Below, in pieces: positions 8,533 through 15,387 of a stretch of DNA of 19,488 nucleotides. The notes under the pieces are model-generated. The model was not told the origin of the DNA and ran no database searches. It saw nothing but the letters and a program-made list of their open reading frames with translations. Numbering within the stretch: position 1 is the stretch's first letter; each line of letters starts with the position of its first letter. Location: contig JAKDMK010000005.1 of the NCBI GenBank assembly GCA_030452365.1, positions 1-19,488 of the forward strand. The letters are read 5' to 3'. The position numbers were made by a program, and so were the translations under genes. This stretch comes from Nitrococcus sp. (GTDB taxonomy: Bacteria > Pseudomonadota > Gammaproteobacteria > Nitrococcales > Nitrococcaceae).

Positions 8533-8550
8533 ACGTTTGCGTAAACGTAA
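8533..8550. promoter_or_regulatory. Imperfect palindrome upstream of etfB, LiuR-like
   Basis: ACGTTTGCGTAAACGT (8533-8548) is a 16-bp palindrome with two mismatched pairs. It shares the core CGTWAACGT with the site between mmsA and the HSD10-like gene (CGTTAACGT there, CGTAAACGT here). It lies 37-54 bp before the etfB start. Electron-transfer flavoprotein genes are common members of branched-chain and fatty acid degradation regulons (LiuR, PsrA). Which regulator binds is inference. Confidence 0.45.
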
Positions 8551-8586
8551 TCCAACAGCGTCTAACCAATAGCAATGGCAATTCGC

Positions 8587-9336
8587 ATGAAGGTTCTGGT
8601 TCCAGTCAAGCGAGTGGTCGACTACAACGTCAAGGTTCGAGTCAAGGCCGATGGCAGCGGCGTCGAGACGGCAAATGTGAAGATGTCGATGAATCCCTTC
8701 GATGAGCTCGCAGTGGAGGAAGCCATTCGGCTGCAGGAGGCGGGCCGGGTCGAGGCGATCATCGCCGTCTCGATCGGTGCTTCGGCCTGTCAGGAAACCC
8801 TGCGTACGGCGCTTGCCATGGGTGCGGATCGTGCGCTGCTGGTGGCCACGGAAACGGAGCTTCAGCCCCTGGACGTGGCGAAAGTGCTCAAGGCCGTGGT
8901 GGTGCAGGAAACCCCGGAGCTGGTGATCATGGGCAAGCAGGCAATCGATGATGACTGCAACCAGACCGGGCAGATGCTGGCCGCATTGCTTGGCTGGGGG
9001 CAGGGAACCTTTGCCTGCGCGGTAGCGCTCGCCGAGGACTCGGTGACGGTCACCCGTGAAATCGATGGTGGCAATCAAACCGTACGCTTGAAGCTGCCGG
9101 CCGTCGTGACGGCGGATCTGCGGCTCAACGAGCCGCGTTACATCAAGTTGCCGAACATCATGAAAGCGAAGCAGAAACCGCTGCAGCGCCTGACCTTGCA
9201 GGAGCTTGGCGTTGAGATCACGCCGCGCATCAAAACGCTGCGGGTAGCCGAGCCACCGCCGCGGCGTGCCGGAGTGAAGGTCGCCAGCGTCGCCGAGCTG
9301 GTGGAAAAGCTGCGCATCGAAGCGAGGGTCCTCTGA
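8587..9336 (+). CDS. etfB: Electron transfer flavoprotein subunit beta
   Basis: A 249-aa beta subunit of the soluble ETF heterodimer, which collects electrons from acyl-CoA dehydrogenases and delivers them to ETF:ubiquinone oxidoreductase. It begins [20 protein letters not shown] and contains the conserved [43 protein letters not shown] and the recognition-loop segment [22 protein letters not shown] binds between the domains in this family. The start at 8587 gives the standard 249-aa length; an in-frame ATG at 8575 adds only MAIR, and neither has a clear ribosome-binding site. One base separates its TGA from the etfA ATG, so the pair is co-translated. Confidence 0.95.
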   Translation: MKVLVPVKRVVDYNVKVRVKADGSGVETANVKMSMNPFDELAVEEAIRLQEAGRVEAIIAVSIGASACQETLRTALAMGADRALLVATETELQPLDVAKVLKAVVVQETPELVIMGKQAIDDDCNQTGQMLAALLGWGQGTFACAVALAEDSVTVTREIDGGNQTVRLKLPAVVTADLRLNEPRYIKLPNIMKAKQKPLQRLTLQELGVEITPRIKTLRVAEPPPRRAGVKVASVAELVEKLRIEARVL

Positions 9337-9337
9337 G

Positions 9338-10285
9338 ATGAGTGTGCTGGTCGTAGCCGAGCACGACAACACGACCTTGGCCGGCACGACATTATCGACT
9401 ATCACGGCGGCGCTTCTGTTCGCTGACCCGGTGGAGGTGCTGGTCGCCGGCTATGGTTGCCGCCCCGTGGCCGAGGCGGCGGCGCAGGTGCAGGGAGTGA
9501 GCAAGGTGTGGCACAGCGAGGCCGAGCACTACGCGCGACCGACCGCCGAGGACCTCGCCGCCCTGGTGGCGGATCTCGCTACCGGCTTTGCGCATGTGCT
9601 GGCCCCGGCCAGCACCTTCGGCAAGAACTTCCTGCCACGGGTCGCCGCGATGCTGGATGTGGCGATGATCTCGGATATCGTACAAATTGAGGGGCAGGAC
9701 TGCTTCGTTCGACCCATCTACGCCGGCAACGCGATGGCGACAGTACAGTCGAGCGATTCAATCAAGGTCGTGAGCGTACGTGCTGCGGCCTTCGATGCGG
9801 TCGCCAGTGGGACCAGCTCGGCGCCGATCGAGGCGCTGGAGGCCAAGCCGCACAGCGATCTTGCGCAGGTGGTGGGCGAGCAGCGCACGCGCTCTGAGCG
9901 CCCTGAGCTTACCGCCGCCGAGATCATTGTCGCGGGGGGGCGCGGCATGGGCAGCGTGGAGGGCTTTCGCCTGCTCGAGCAGATCGCCGATCGGTTGGGG
10001 GCGGCGATCGGAGCGTCGCGGGCGGCGGTGGACGCGGGCTACGTCCCCAATGACTATCAGGTGGGCCAGACCGGCAAGGTCGTCGCGCCCAAGCTCTACA
10101 TCGCGGTGGGAATCTCCGGCGCCATCCAGCACCTGGCGGGAATGAAGGACTCCAAGGTTGTAGTCGCGATCAACAAGGACGAGTCGGCGCCGATCTTCCA
10201 AGTTGCGGATTATGCTCTGGTGGCCGATCTGTTTCAGGCGCTGCCCGAGCTCGAGGCGGAGCTGAACCGGGTGCTGGCGAGCTGA
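9338..10285 (+). CDS. etfA: Electron transfer flavoprotein subunit alpha
   Basis: A 315-aa FAD-binding subunit of ETF. The N-terminal domain (to about residue 190) has [20 protein letters not shown]. The C-terminal FAD domain carries GGRGMGS at 200-206, [32 protein letters not shown] from 258 and [15 protein letters not shown] from 278, all hallmarks of the family. Normal length. It accepts electrons from the acyl-CoA dehydrogenase encoded 4 kb away in the same cluster and from other dehydrogenases. The only odd point is the lack of the ETF:quinone oxidoreductase gene nearby, which is often unlinked. Confidence 0.95.
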   Translation: MSVLVVAEHDNTTLAGTTLSTITAALLFADPVEVLVAGYGCRPVAEAAAQVQGVSKVWHSEAEHYARPTAEDLAALVADLATGFAHVLAPASTFGKNFLPRVAAMLDVAMISDIVQIEGQDCFVRPIYAGNAMATVQSSDSIKVVSVRAAAFDAVASGTSSAPIEALEAKPHSDLAQVVGEQRTRSERPELTAAEIIVAGGRGMGSVEGFRLLEQIADRLGAAIGASRAAVDAGYVPNDYQVGQTGKVVAPKLYIAVGISGAIQHLAGMKDSKVVVAINKDESAPIFQVADYALVADLFQALPELEAELNRVLAS

Positions 10286-10294
10286 TCCTGCAGC

Positions 10295-10324
10295 TTGCGT
10301 ATCGGCGCATTTTGTTGCTATGTT
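10295..10324 (+). promoter_or_regulatory. Candidate promoter of the DUF5658-like gene
   Basis: TTGCGT (10295-10300) and TATGTT (10319-10324) are 18 bp apart. The predicted start site would fall at or next to the ATG at 10331, giving a leaderless or nearly leaderless mRNA, and no ribosome-binding site is visible before that ATG. Weak, motif-only evidence. Confidence 0.3.
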
Positions 10325-10330
10325 CACGTA

Positions 10331-10807
10331 ATGAGGGAACTATTTCTTGCAAGCGAGCGCCGCCGCGCCGAGCGACGCGAGCGTCGCGTATGGGGCAGCC
10401 GTCATTTCTGGCTCGGCGGCTGCCGCTACGGCCCGCGGCGTGAGGATGATCACGCCCGTCGCTACACCGATGTCTACGAACCCGGGGTGACGGCTAGCGT
10501 GGTTATCATCATGACCGGCTGCGCCTTGGATGCGCTAATGACCTTGTACTTGCTCGACAATGGCGCGGTCGAGGCCAATCCGCTAATGGCGGTGGCGCTA
10601 ACCCTCGGCGTGGGGGAATTTGTTCGGCTCAAACTGGCGATCACTGGCATAGGCCTATTGCTGCTCGCCATACACCACCGCTTCATTCTCTGGCAATGGC
10701 TGCGGGTACACCAGGCCATGAATTGCCTCGCTGCAGGTTATATGGTCTTGCTGATCTACGAGCTGGGATTGAGCCAATTGAGCCAATTGAGCCAATTGAG
10801 CCAGTAA
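10331..10807 (+). CDS. Small membrane protein, DUF5658-like
   Basis: A 158-aa integral membrane protein of unknown function. The N-terminal 45 residues are strongly charged (SERRRAERRERRV) and presumably cytoplasmic. Three hydrophobic segments follow at about 53-75, 99-115 and 129-146. The segment CALDALMTLYLLDNGAVEANPLMA is the recognisable DUF5658 signature. The C-terminus is four copies of Leu-Ser-Gln encoded by a 9-bp tandem repeat, which looks like a recent expansion that reached the stop codon. A TTG start at 10295 would add 12 residues but falls on the proposed -35 box, so ATG 10331 is preferred. No operon partner; a strong hairpin follows the stop. Confidence 0.7.
   Translation: MRELFLASERRRAERRERRVWGSRHFWLGGCRYGPRREDDHARRYTDVYEPGVTASVVIIMTGCALDALMTLYLLDNGAVEANPLMAVALTLGVGEFVRLKLAITGIGLLLLAIHHRFILWQWLRVHQAMNCLAAGYMVLLIYELGLSQLSQLSQLSQ
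10769..10804 (+). repeat. 9-bp tandem repeat (TTGAGCCAA x4) at gene 3' end
   Basis: Three exact copies of TTGAGCCAA (10769-10795) and a fourth ending in G (TTGAGCCAG) run directly into the TAA stop of the DUF5658-like gene. Each unit is in frame and encodes Leu-Ser-Gln, so copy-number change would lengthen or shorten the protein tail without shifting frame. Confidence 0.95.
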
Positions 10808-10808
10808 A

Positions 10809-10858
10809 GGGTCTGTTGGCATCCACCCACGACGCCGTGCGTGGATGCCAACAGGCCC
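10809..10858. terminator. Long hairpin between convergent genes, terminator-like
   Basis: CTGTTGGCATCCAC (10813-10826) pairs perfectly with GTGGATGCCAACAG (10841-10854) across a 14-nt loop. GGGT/GCCC extends the stem to 18 pairs including one G-T. It lies two bases after the stop of the DUF5658-like gene and eight bases from the folX stop on the other strand. A real T-run is lacking on the plus strand, and the minus strand has only TTT, so termination may be weak or factor-assisted. Confidence 0.55.
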
Positions 10859-10865
10859 AAGTCGC

Positions 10866-11246
10866 TCAAGTTCGCGATGCGGCCATGGTCAGCGACACAG
10901 AGTCAGTGAAGCGCAGCGCATGGGGCTTGTCCACCTCGACAGCCGCGCGCTTGACCCCATCGAATGCCAGTACCAGGTTCAAGACTTCGAAGACCAGTTT
11001 CTCCAGCAGCAGGAATCGATTGTTCTCCACCAAGGCAATGACCTGCTTGGTAATCGCCCTATAGTTCAACGCATGCTCAACGGCGTCCCGGCTAGCCGCG
11101 ACGCGGGCGTCGTAGTCGACTCGAATGCTGATGACGACGTCTTGCAGCTTCGTCTGCTCGTCCACGTTCAAGCCTATGAAGGTGCGCAGCCGCAGGTTCT
11201 TGATATGGATTTGGGAATGATCGAACGTGATATCGCGCGGCGCCAT
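10866..11246 (-). CDS. folX: Dihydroneopterin triphosphate 2'-epimerase (FolX-type)
   Basis: A 126-aa member of the FolB/FolX family, which form octameric tunnel-fold rings. FolX epimerises 7,8-dihydroneopterin triphosphate to the monapterin form; FolB is the dihydroneopterin aldolase. Near-identity blocks to FolX are IKNLRLRTFIGL, ALNYRAITK, VENNRFLLLEKL and VEVDKPHALRFTDSVSLT, so FolX is favoured over FolB. The frame is open to an ATG at 11315 (149 aa), but the extra N-terminus is Arg/Pro/Ala-rich and not family-like. The start at 11246 gives a typical length, with GAGG about 11 bases upstream. Convergent with the DUF5658-like gene; no folate genes adjacent. Confidence 0.85.
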   Translation of the reverse strand: MAPRDITFDHSQIHIKNLRLRTFIGLNVDEQTKLQDVVISIRVDYDARVAASRDAVEHALNYRAITKQVIALVENNRFLLLEKLVFEVLNLVLAFDGVKRAAVEVDKPHALRFTDSVSLTMAASRT

Positions 11247-11397
11247 CGCCCATGCTACCTCACTGTATTGCGGCCGCGCAGCCCGCCTTGGCGCGTATGC
11301 TTGCGCCGGGTGCATTGCCTTTGATTAATTCGTGGCGGGTTGTCGGCTAGACCATCCCGTACCGGCTAATTAGCATAGCGCCGGTTGCAGCTCCCTG

Positions 11398-11889
11398 TCA
11401 GCTTTGGCTGTTGACTTGGGCCGCGATGTCGCCCGAGGAGGTGAGGCCGCGTATCAAGCCCAGCCATTTCCTGGCCGATTTCTGAATCGCCTCCGGCATA
11501 CGGGATTGGCCCATGTGGTTCTCTATTCGCACCCCGATCCGCTCTTGGTACAGTAGCATCCAATTGCGCGTCACAAGGTAGACGCTCTCAACAATGATCA
11601 TCTCCGCCTCGATCCGCTCCAGCCGCTGAGTGACCGCCAGGAGGTCGCCTGGGCTCAATTCGAAGGACTTCGTTCGGTTGGTATCGTGGACCCGCAATCG
11701 CAGATCGCGCTTTGCGAGCCCGCCCGTGTGTGCGCCTAGCTGCTCCAGAAAACGATGCCGCGCCGAGGCGCGGAGTTGGTGCAGGATTGCGGGCGAAAAC
11801 CGGTCATCGATTAAGTCGTCCTGCACCACCGTGAAGGTCTGCAGGTAGTGATAGGCGGTAGCCTGCGCGGGTTTTTTGTCTTTATCCAT
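11398..11889 (-). CDS. Hypothetical protein, 163 aa
   Basis: I do not recognise this protein. It is soluble, mostly predictable as helical, with charged stretches such as LRASARHRFLEQLGAH, DLLAVTQRLERIEAEMIIVESV and IQKSARKWLGLI. It has no cysteines, no signal peptide and no obvious catalytic motif. The regular hydrophobic spacing in VTQRLERIEAEMIIVESVYLV suggests a helical hairpin or dimerisation helix. The start ATG lacks a strong ribosome-binding site. GC-rich codon use matches the neighbours, supporting a resident gene. It stands alone, divergent from the nitroreductase-like gene across 229 bp. Confidence 0.6.
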   Translation of the reverse strand: MDKDKKPAQATAYHYLQTFTVVQDDLIDDRFSPAILHQLRASARHRFLEQLGAHTGGLAKRDLRLRVHDTNRTKSFELSPGDLLAVTQRLERIEAEMIIVESVYLVTRNWMLLYQERIGVRIENHMGQSRMPEAIQKSARKWLGLIRGLTSSGDIAAQVNSQS

Positions 11890-12006
11890 GATATGGCTTC
11901 ATTTCACTTGGCCGATCGACGCGAGCCTAAGTTCGGTATCGGCTGGTTGATTGGCTCCCTCGTAGTAGCGTGACGGTTATATGAGCTCGGCGATACACGG
12001 CACCCA

Positions 12007-12025
12007 TTGCGCCTGGCGGGCGCAA
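12007..12025. other. Short perfect hairpin in a divergent intergenic region
   Basis: TTGCGCC (12007-12013) and GGCGCAA (12019-12025) form a 7-bp stem with a 5-nt loop. It lies between the hypothetical 163-aa gene and the nitroreductase-like gene, about 14 bp upstream of a TATGAT (12039-12044) that could be a -10 box for the latter. It could be an operator or part of a leader; no family is recognised. Confidence 0.35.
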
Positions 12026-12118
12026 GCGCTGGCTTTGTTATGATGGCCACCACGATTCTTAGACTCGTAGCCGATGATTTTGCATTGTTGTCCAGTCTCA
12101 TCCTGCAAGGGAGGCCAT

Positions 12119-12715
12119 ATGAGCGTTGAGCAGGCGTCCGGTGTTGTCGGTGCGCAAAGCGCTGCCGCACAAGAAGTGGCACGCGCGATACGCAGCCGGC
12201 GTTCCATTAATCGTTTCCAGCCCCAGGCGCCGCCGCGGGAGATAATCCGGCGGGCGCTCGATCTTGCACGCTGGGCGCCAAACCACTATTTGACCGAGCC
12301 GTGGCACTTCTACCTCCTCGGTTCCAAGACCAAGCAAGCCTTAGTCGAGCTCAGTGCCGAGCTCGCCACCGCCGCTAACGGGCCCAGCGCCGGCGAGGCC
12401 AAACGCCGGCGCTGGGCCGCCATTCCCGGTTGGCTGGCCGTGACCTGTGATCAGAGCCCGGATGCGCTGCGGGCGCGCGAAGACTATGCGGCCTGTGCCT
12501 GCGCCATTCATAACTTGTCACTCTACCTCTGCAGCGAAGGCATTGGCGTGAAATGGACCACAGGTGCGGTAACGCGCGAACGCCGCTTTTATGACTTGCT
12601 CTGGATCGATCCCGAGCTTGAAATCTTGGTCGGCCTGCTTTGGTACGGCTATCCGGACGAAGCGCCGCAATCGCGTCGCCGACCCTTGGAGCACAGCCTG
12701 GTCGAGCTTCCATGA
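12119..12715 (+). CDS. Nitroreductase family protein (FMN-dependent)
   Basis: A 198-aa protein of the nitroreductase/NADH-dependent flavin oxidoreductase fold, expected to work as a homodimer binding FMN. The N-terminal FMN-phosphate motif IRSRRSINRFQ is at 24-34, followed by the ALDLARWAPNHYLTEPWHFYL block (46-66). The C-terminal GVKWTTG (143-149) and ILVGLLWYGYPDE are the other conserved parts. The middle ARAREDYAACACAIHNL-like helix (from about 119) is typical of the dimer interface. The substrate is unknown; family members reduce nitroaromatics, quinones or flavins. An upstream in-frame ATG exists at 12074, but GGGAGG lies just before ATG 12119, which decides the start. Confidence 0.85.
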   Translation: MSVEQASGVVGAQSAAAQEVARAIRSRRSINRFQPQAPPREIIRRALDLARWAPNHYLTEPWHFYLLGSKTKQALVELSAELATAANGPSAGEAKRRRWAAIPGWLAVTCDQSPDALRAREDYAACACAIHNLSLYLCSEGIGVKWTTGAVTRERRFYDLLWIDPELEILVGLLWYGYPDEAPQSRRRPLEHSLVELP

Positions 12716-13018
12716 GGCAGGGTTCAGCGCCGAGCATTAAGGCCTAATGTTTTTGGTTTTTGCGATGATTTCTGGAGCGTTGCCGGCCTTAGAGCCGGCG
12801 CAACGTGATGCGCAGCGGCTTCGCCGTACCGGCGCCGACCCGGGTCGGAACTGCGGGCCTGAGCGTGGGTCTCATAGGGCAAGGCGGAGGTTTTCCGTGT
12901 GCGGGGATGCGCAACAGCGCATCCCTTCTGAGGTGATCGTAGTGGCCCCGATTGGCGCGGATGTGGTGGTAGCCGCGGAGGAGGATGCAAGGGTGTATCT
13001 GGAAGTGAGGTCCACTGC
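12716..13018 (+). other. Hairpin-rich stretch without a convincing gene
   Basis: Between the nitroreductase-like and glycosyltransferase genes. Visible structures: CGTTGCCGGC / GCCGGCGCAACG stem-loop (12778-12805, two-base bulge), perfect palindrome CCGACCCGGGTCGG (12835-12848), and GGGATGCGC-AACA-GCGCATCCC (12904-12925, nine perfect pairs with a tetraloop). A 91-codon frame (12747-13022) ends in an ATGA overlap with the glycosyltransferase, and a 42-codon frame lies at 12808-12936. Both are unlike any family I know, and the longer uses several AGG codons, so neither is annotated as a gene. A structured leader is possible. Confidence 0.4.
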
Positions 13019-14311
13019 ATGAACATCGTGATGATGACCAATACCTACCTACCTCATGTTGGCGGTGTTGCGCGTTCGGTGGATGCGTTTACGCGCGCTT
13101 ACCGCGAGCGGGGGCACCGGGTGCTGGTCGTCGCCCCGGATTTCCGGGATACGCCGGAGGATGAAGTGGATGTCCTGCGCATACCGGCGATCCAGAATTT
13201 CAATGGCAGTGATTTTTCGGTAATGCTGCCTATTCCGGGCTACCTAGATTCAGCGCTCGATCGGTTTCGCCCGCAGATCATCCATAGCCACCACCCGTTT
13301 CTGGTCGGCACAGCGGCGCTGCGTGCCGCTTCGCTGCGGGATTGTCCGCTCGTATTCACCCATCACACCATGTACGAGCAGTACACTCATTATGTTCCTG
13401 GCGACTCACCCGCCTTGCGGCGCTTCGTGGTGCAGATCTCTACGAGTTATGCCAATCTCTGCGATCGGGTATTCGCACCCAGCGAGAGTATCGCCGAGGT
13501 GCTAAAGCGCAGAGGCGTGCGCATCCCCGTAGAGGTTATCCCCACCGGTGTCGTGCTCGATCAGTTCAGCAGCGGTGACGGGGCATTCTGGCGCCGGCGC
13601 CTTGGTATCCCCCAGAGGGCGTTCGTCATCGGCCATGTTGGGCGCCTGTCGCCGGAGAAGAACCTGGTTTTTCTGGCGCGCGCCGTGGCAAGGGCTATAC
13701 GCGGTCGGCGCGACATCCATTTCCTGGTGGTCGGGGGTGGGCCTTCGGCAAGCGAGATCCGCCGCGTGTTCGACGCGGCCAGGCTGGCAGATCGCCTGCA
13801 TTTGCCCGGCACGCTGATCATGCCCGAGCTGGCTGATGCCTATCACGCTATGGATGTATTCGCGTTTGCCTCGCTCAGCGAAACTCAGGGCATGGTGCTT
13901 GCCGAAGCCATGGCTGCCGGCCTGCCGGTCGTAGCCGTGGACGCGCCCGGCGCCCGAGAGATCGTGATGGATGGCTACAATGGCTACCTGTTGCCGACGG
14001 TCGATGTGGCGGCGTTCGCTTCCGCGTTGCGCAATGTTATGGCTTTGAACCGCAGCCAGCGTATGGCCTGGACCCAGGCCGTGGCGAGTACCGCCGGGCG
14101 CTACCGCCTGGAGCGCTCGGTGGATGCGGTATTACGGGTCTATCGGGCGCTCGAGACAGATCAACCAGGGTGTGGCCCGGAAGCTCACGAACCCTGGCAG
14201 GCCAATATTCGCCGCTTCAAGGCCGAGTGGGAGCTGCTCAAGGGCGTTGCTCAGGCTGCCAGCGCGGCGGCATCCGGCCGCCGCGGCGAGCGGCGTCAGC
14301 GCGCGATTTGA
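13019..14311 (+). CDS. Glycosyltransferase family 4 (GT-B), diacylglycerol glucosyltransferase-like
   Basis: A 430-aa retaining GT-B glycosyltransferase. The N-terminal acceptor domain starts with the glycine loop LPHVGGVARSV (11-21) and contains IIHSHHPFLVGTAAL and FTHHTMYEQYTHYVP. The C-terminal Glycos_transf_1 domain has GHVGRLSPEKNL (205-216; Arg209 and Lys214 contact the nucleotide-sugar phosphates) and the EX7E motif Glu288/Glu296 in SETQGMVLAEAMAAG. The HSHHPFL and HHTMYEQY pattern resembles 1,2-diacylglycerol 3-glucosyltransferases and PimB-type mannosyltransferases, so a membrane glycolipid acceptor is plausible but unproven. The last 55 residues are a basic, helical extension. GAGG lies about nine bases before ATG 13019. 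No other glycan genes are adjacent. Confidence 0.85.
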   Translation: MNIVMMTNTYLPHVGGVARSVDAFTRAYRERGHRVLVVAPDFRDTPEDEVDVLRIPAIQNFNGSDFSVMLPIPGYLDSALDRFRPQIIHSHHPFLVGTAALRAASLRDCPLVFTHHTMYEQYTHYVPGDSPALRRFVVQISTSYANLCDRVFAPSESIAEVLKRRGVRIPVEVIPTGVVLDQFSSGDGAFWRRRLGIPQRAFVIGHVGRLSPEKNLVFLARAVARAIRGRRDIHFLVVGGGPSASEIRRVFDAARLADRLHLPGTLIMPELADAYHAMDVFAFASLSETQGMVLAEAMAAGLPVVAVDAPGAREIVMDGYNGYLLPTVDVAAFASALRNVMALNRSQRMAWTQAVASTAGRYRLERSVDAVLRVYRALETDQPGCGPEAHEPWQANIRRFKAEWELLKGVAQAASAAASGRRGERRQRAI

Positions 14312-14462
14312 GCGGCCCCAGCGGCCCTTTGCGGCGATCCTGCAGCCGGCGGTCCACCCCCAAATGGGTGAGCAGGGCTGGCGGTTCGCCGCTAACCCAG
14401 GTGCCACGCCCGATCACGTCAACGGCTTTGATTAGCCGGGCCGGATATTGGTTTCAGTCAGC

Positions 14463-14543
14463 CACATGGGCGCGGTTGAAGTGCCCATTGTGCTATCGTG
14501 GCAATACTTCGTCTAACCGCTGTCCGTTGCGCAACGCTAACAG
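14463..14543 (+). other. Two stem-loops upstream of ribA
   Basis: CACATGGGC (14463-14471) pairs with GCCCATTGTG (14483-14492, one bulged T). Further on, CGTTGCGCAACG (14525-14536) is a perfect 12-bp palindrome flanked by CTGT/ACAG arms (14520-14543). They end 25 bases before the ribA start. An FMN riboswitch would be the expected leader, but its conserved AGGGTGAA and ACCGACGGT-like blocks are absent. Function unknown. Confidence 0.35.
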
Positions 14544-14567
14544 AATGCCGGGCCGAATACGCAGGTC

Positions 14568-15197
14568 ATGATGATGGATGATCGCAGCCGCGATAGACAG
14601 CCGGCGCTCGCTGAGGTGCGGCAGGTGGCGCATGCCTTGCTGCCTACCGCTTGGGGCGAGTTCATCATCTACGGCTTCGAGCAGACCCGCGGCGGCGAGC
14701 ACTTGGCGCTGGTTATGGGTGATCTGGCCGCGGAGGCGGCGCTGTTGGTTCGCGTTCATTCCGAGTGTTTGACGGGTGATGCGTTGTTCAGCCGCCGTTG
14801 CGATTGCGGAGCGCAGCTCGCGGCGGCGATGGAGCGCATCGGCGAAGCCGGGCGCGGTGCGCTCATCTATCTGCGCCAGGAAGGCCGCGGCATCGGTCTG
14901 CTCAACAAGATAAGGGCCTATCGGCTGCAGGATGAACAGGGTATCGATACGGTCGAGGCCAATGAGGCGCTCGGTTTTGCCGCTGATGCGCGCGACTATG
15001 CACTGGCGGGCACCATCTTGCGCAGCCTCGGTGTAATTCGAGTGCGCCTCATGACGAATAACCCGCGTAAGATGGAAGGCCTCATGCGCGCCGGGGTAGA
15101 GATTGTAGAACGCCTGCCGCTGTTAGCGGGCCATAACGCTCACAATCACGCTTACCTATCGACCAAGGCAATTAAGTTCGGTCACCTTTTCGACTAG
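14568..15197 (+). CDS. ribA: GTP cyclohydrolase II
   Basis: A 209-aa stand-alone enzyme that converts GTP to 2,5-diamino-6-ribosylamino-4(3H)-pyrimidinone 5'-phosphate with release of formate and pyrophosphate, the first step of riboflavin synthesis. Zinc ligands are Cys67, Cys78 and Cys80 in [36 protein letters not shown] (101-118) and the GTP-binding [12 protein letters not shown] (161-172) are diagnostic. No RibB domain is fused. The gene opens with three consecutive ATG codons (14568, 14571, 14574) after a short CAGG, so the exact start is uncertain by two residues. It is the last high-GC gene before the AT-richer module on the opposite strand. Confidence 0.93.
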   Translation: MMMDDRSRDRQPALAEVRQVAHALLPTAWGEFIIYGFEQTRGGEHLALVMGDLAAEAALLVRVHSECLTGDALFSRRCDCGAQLAAAMERIGEAGRGALIYLRQEGRGIGLLNKIRAYRLQDEQGIDTVEANEALGFAADARDYALAGTILRSLGVIRVRLMTNNPRKMEGLMRAGVEIVERLPLLAGHNAHNHAYLSTKAIKFGHLFD

Positions 15198-15387
15198 GGC
15201 CACCGCCAGCTCCACCTGCTCCGGCAACACTTCAGCCAGCGAAGAAAGCGCTACATGCATGACTGGGCTGCTGTCGTCATCGGCTCCTCCCTTCAACCAC
15301 CGTTTTCGTTCGCAGACAATTCCCATTTGTGTCAAACATCGCCCATGCCCACAGGCATGCTCAACTGCATTTTGTTGGTAATTGCGT

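Noticed and set aside
8530..9405. 291-codon minus-strand frame opposite etfB
   Set aside because: Antisense shadow; etfB matches its family along its whole length.
12747..13022. 91-codon frame with an ATGA overlap to the glycosyltransferase
   Set aside because: The overlap is tempting, but the N-terminal two thirds is Arg-rich without family resemblance, uses several AGG codons and spans strong hairpins. Left as part of an intergenic feature.
13727..13745. Possible second copy of the tRNA-Pro 3' end (GGTCGGGGGTGGG)
   Set aside because: The resemblance stops after a few bases and lies inside the glycosyltransferase coding sequence; not an attachment repeat.
14312..14567. FMN riboswitch upstream of ribA
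   Set aside because: The conserved RFN sequence blocks are not present.
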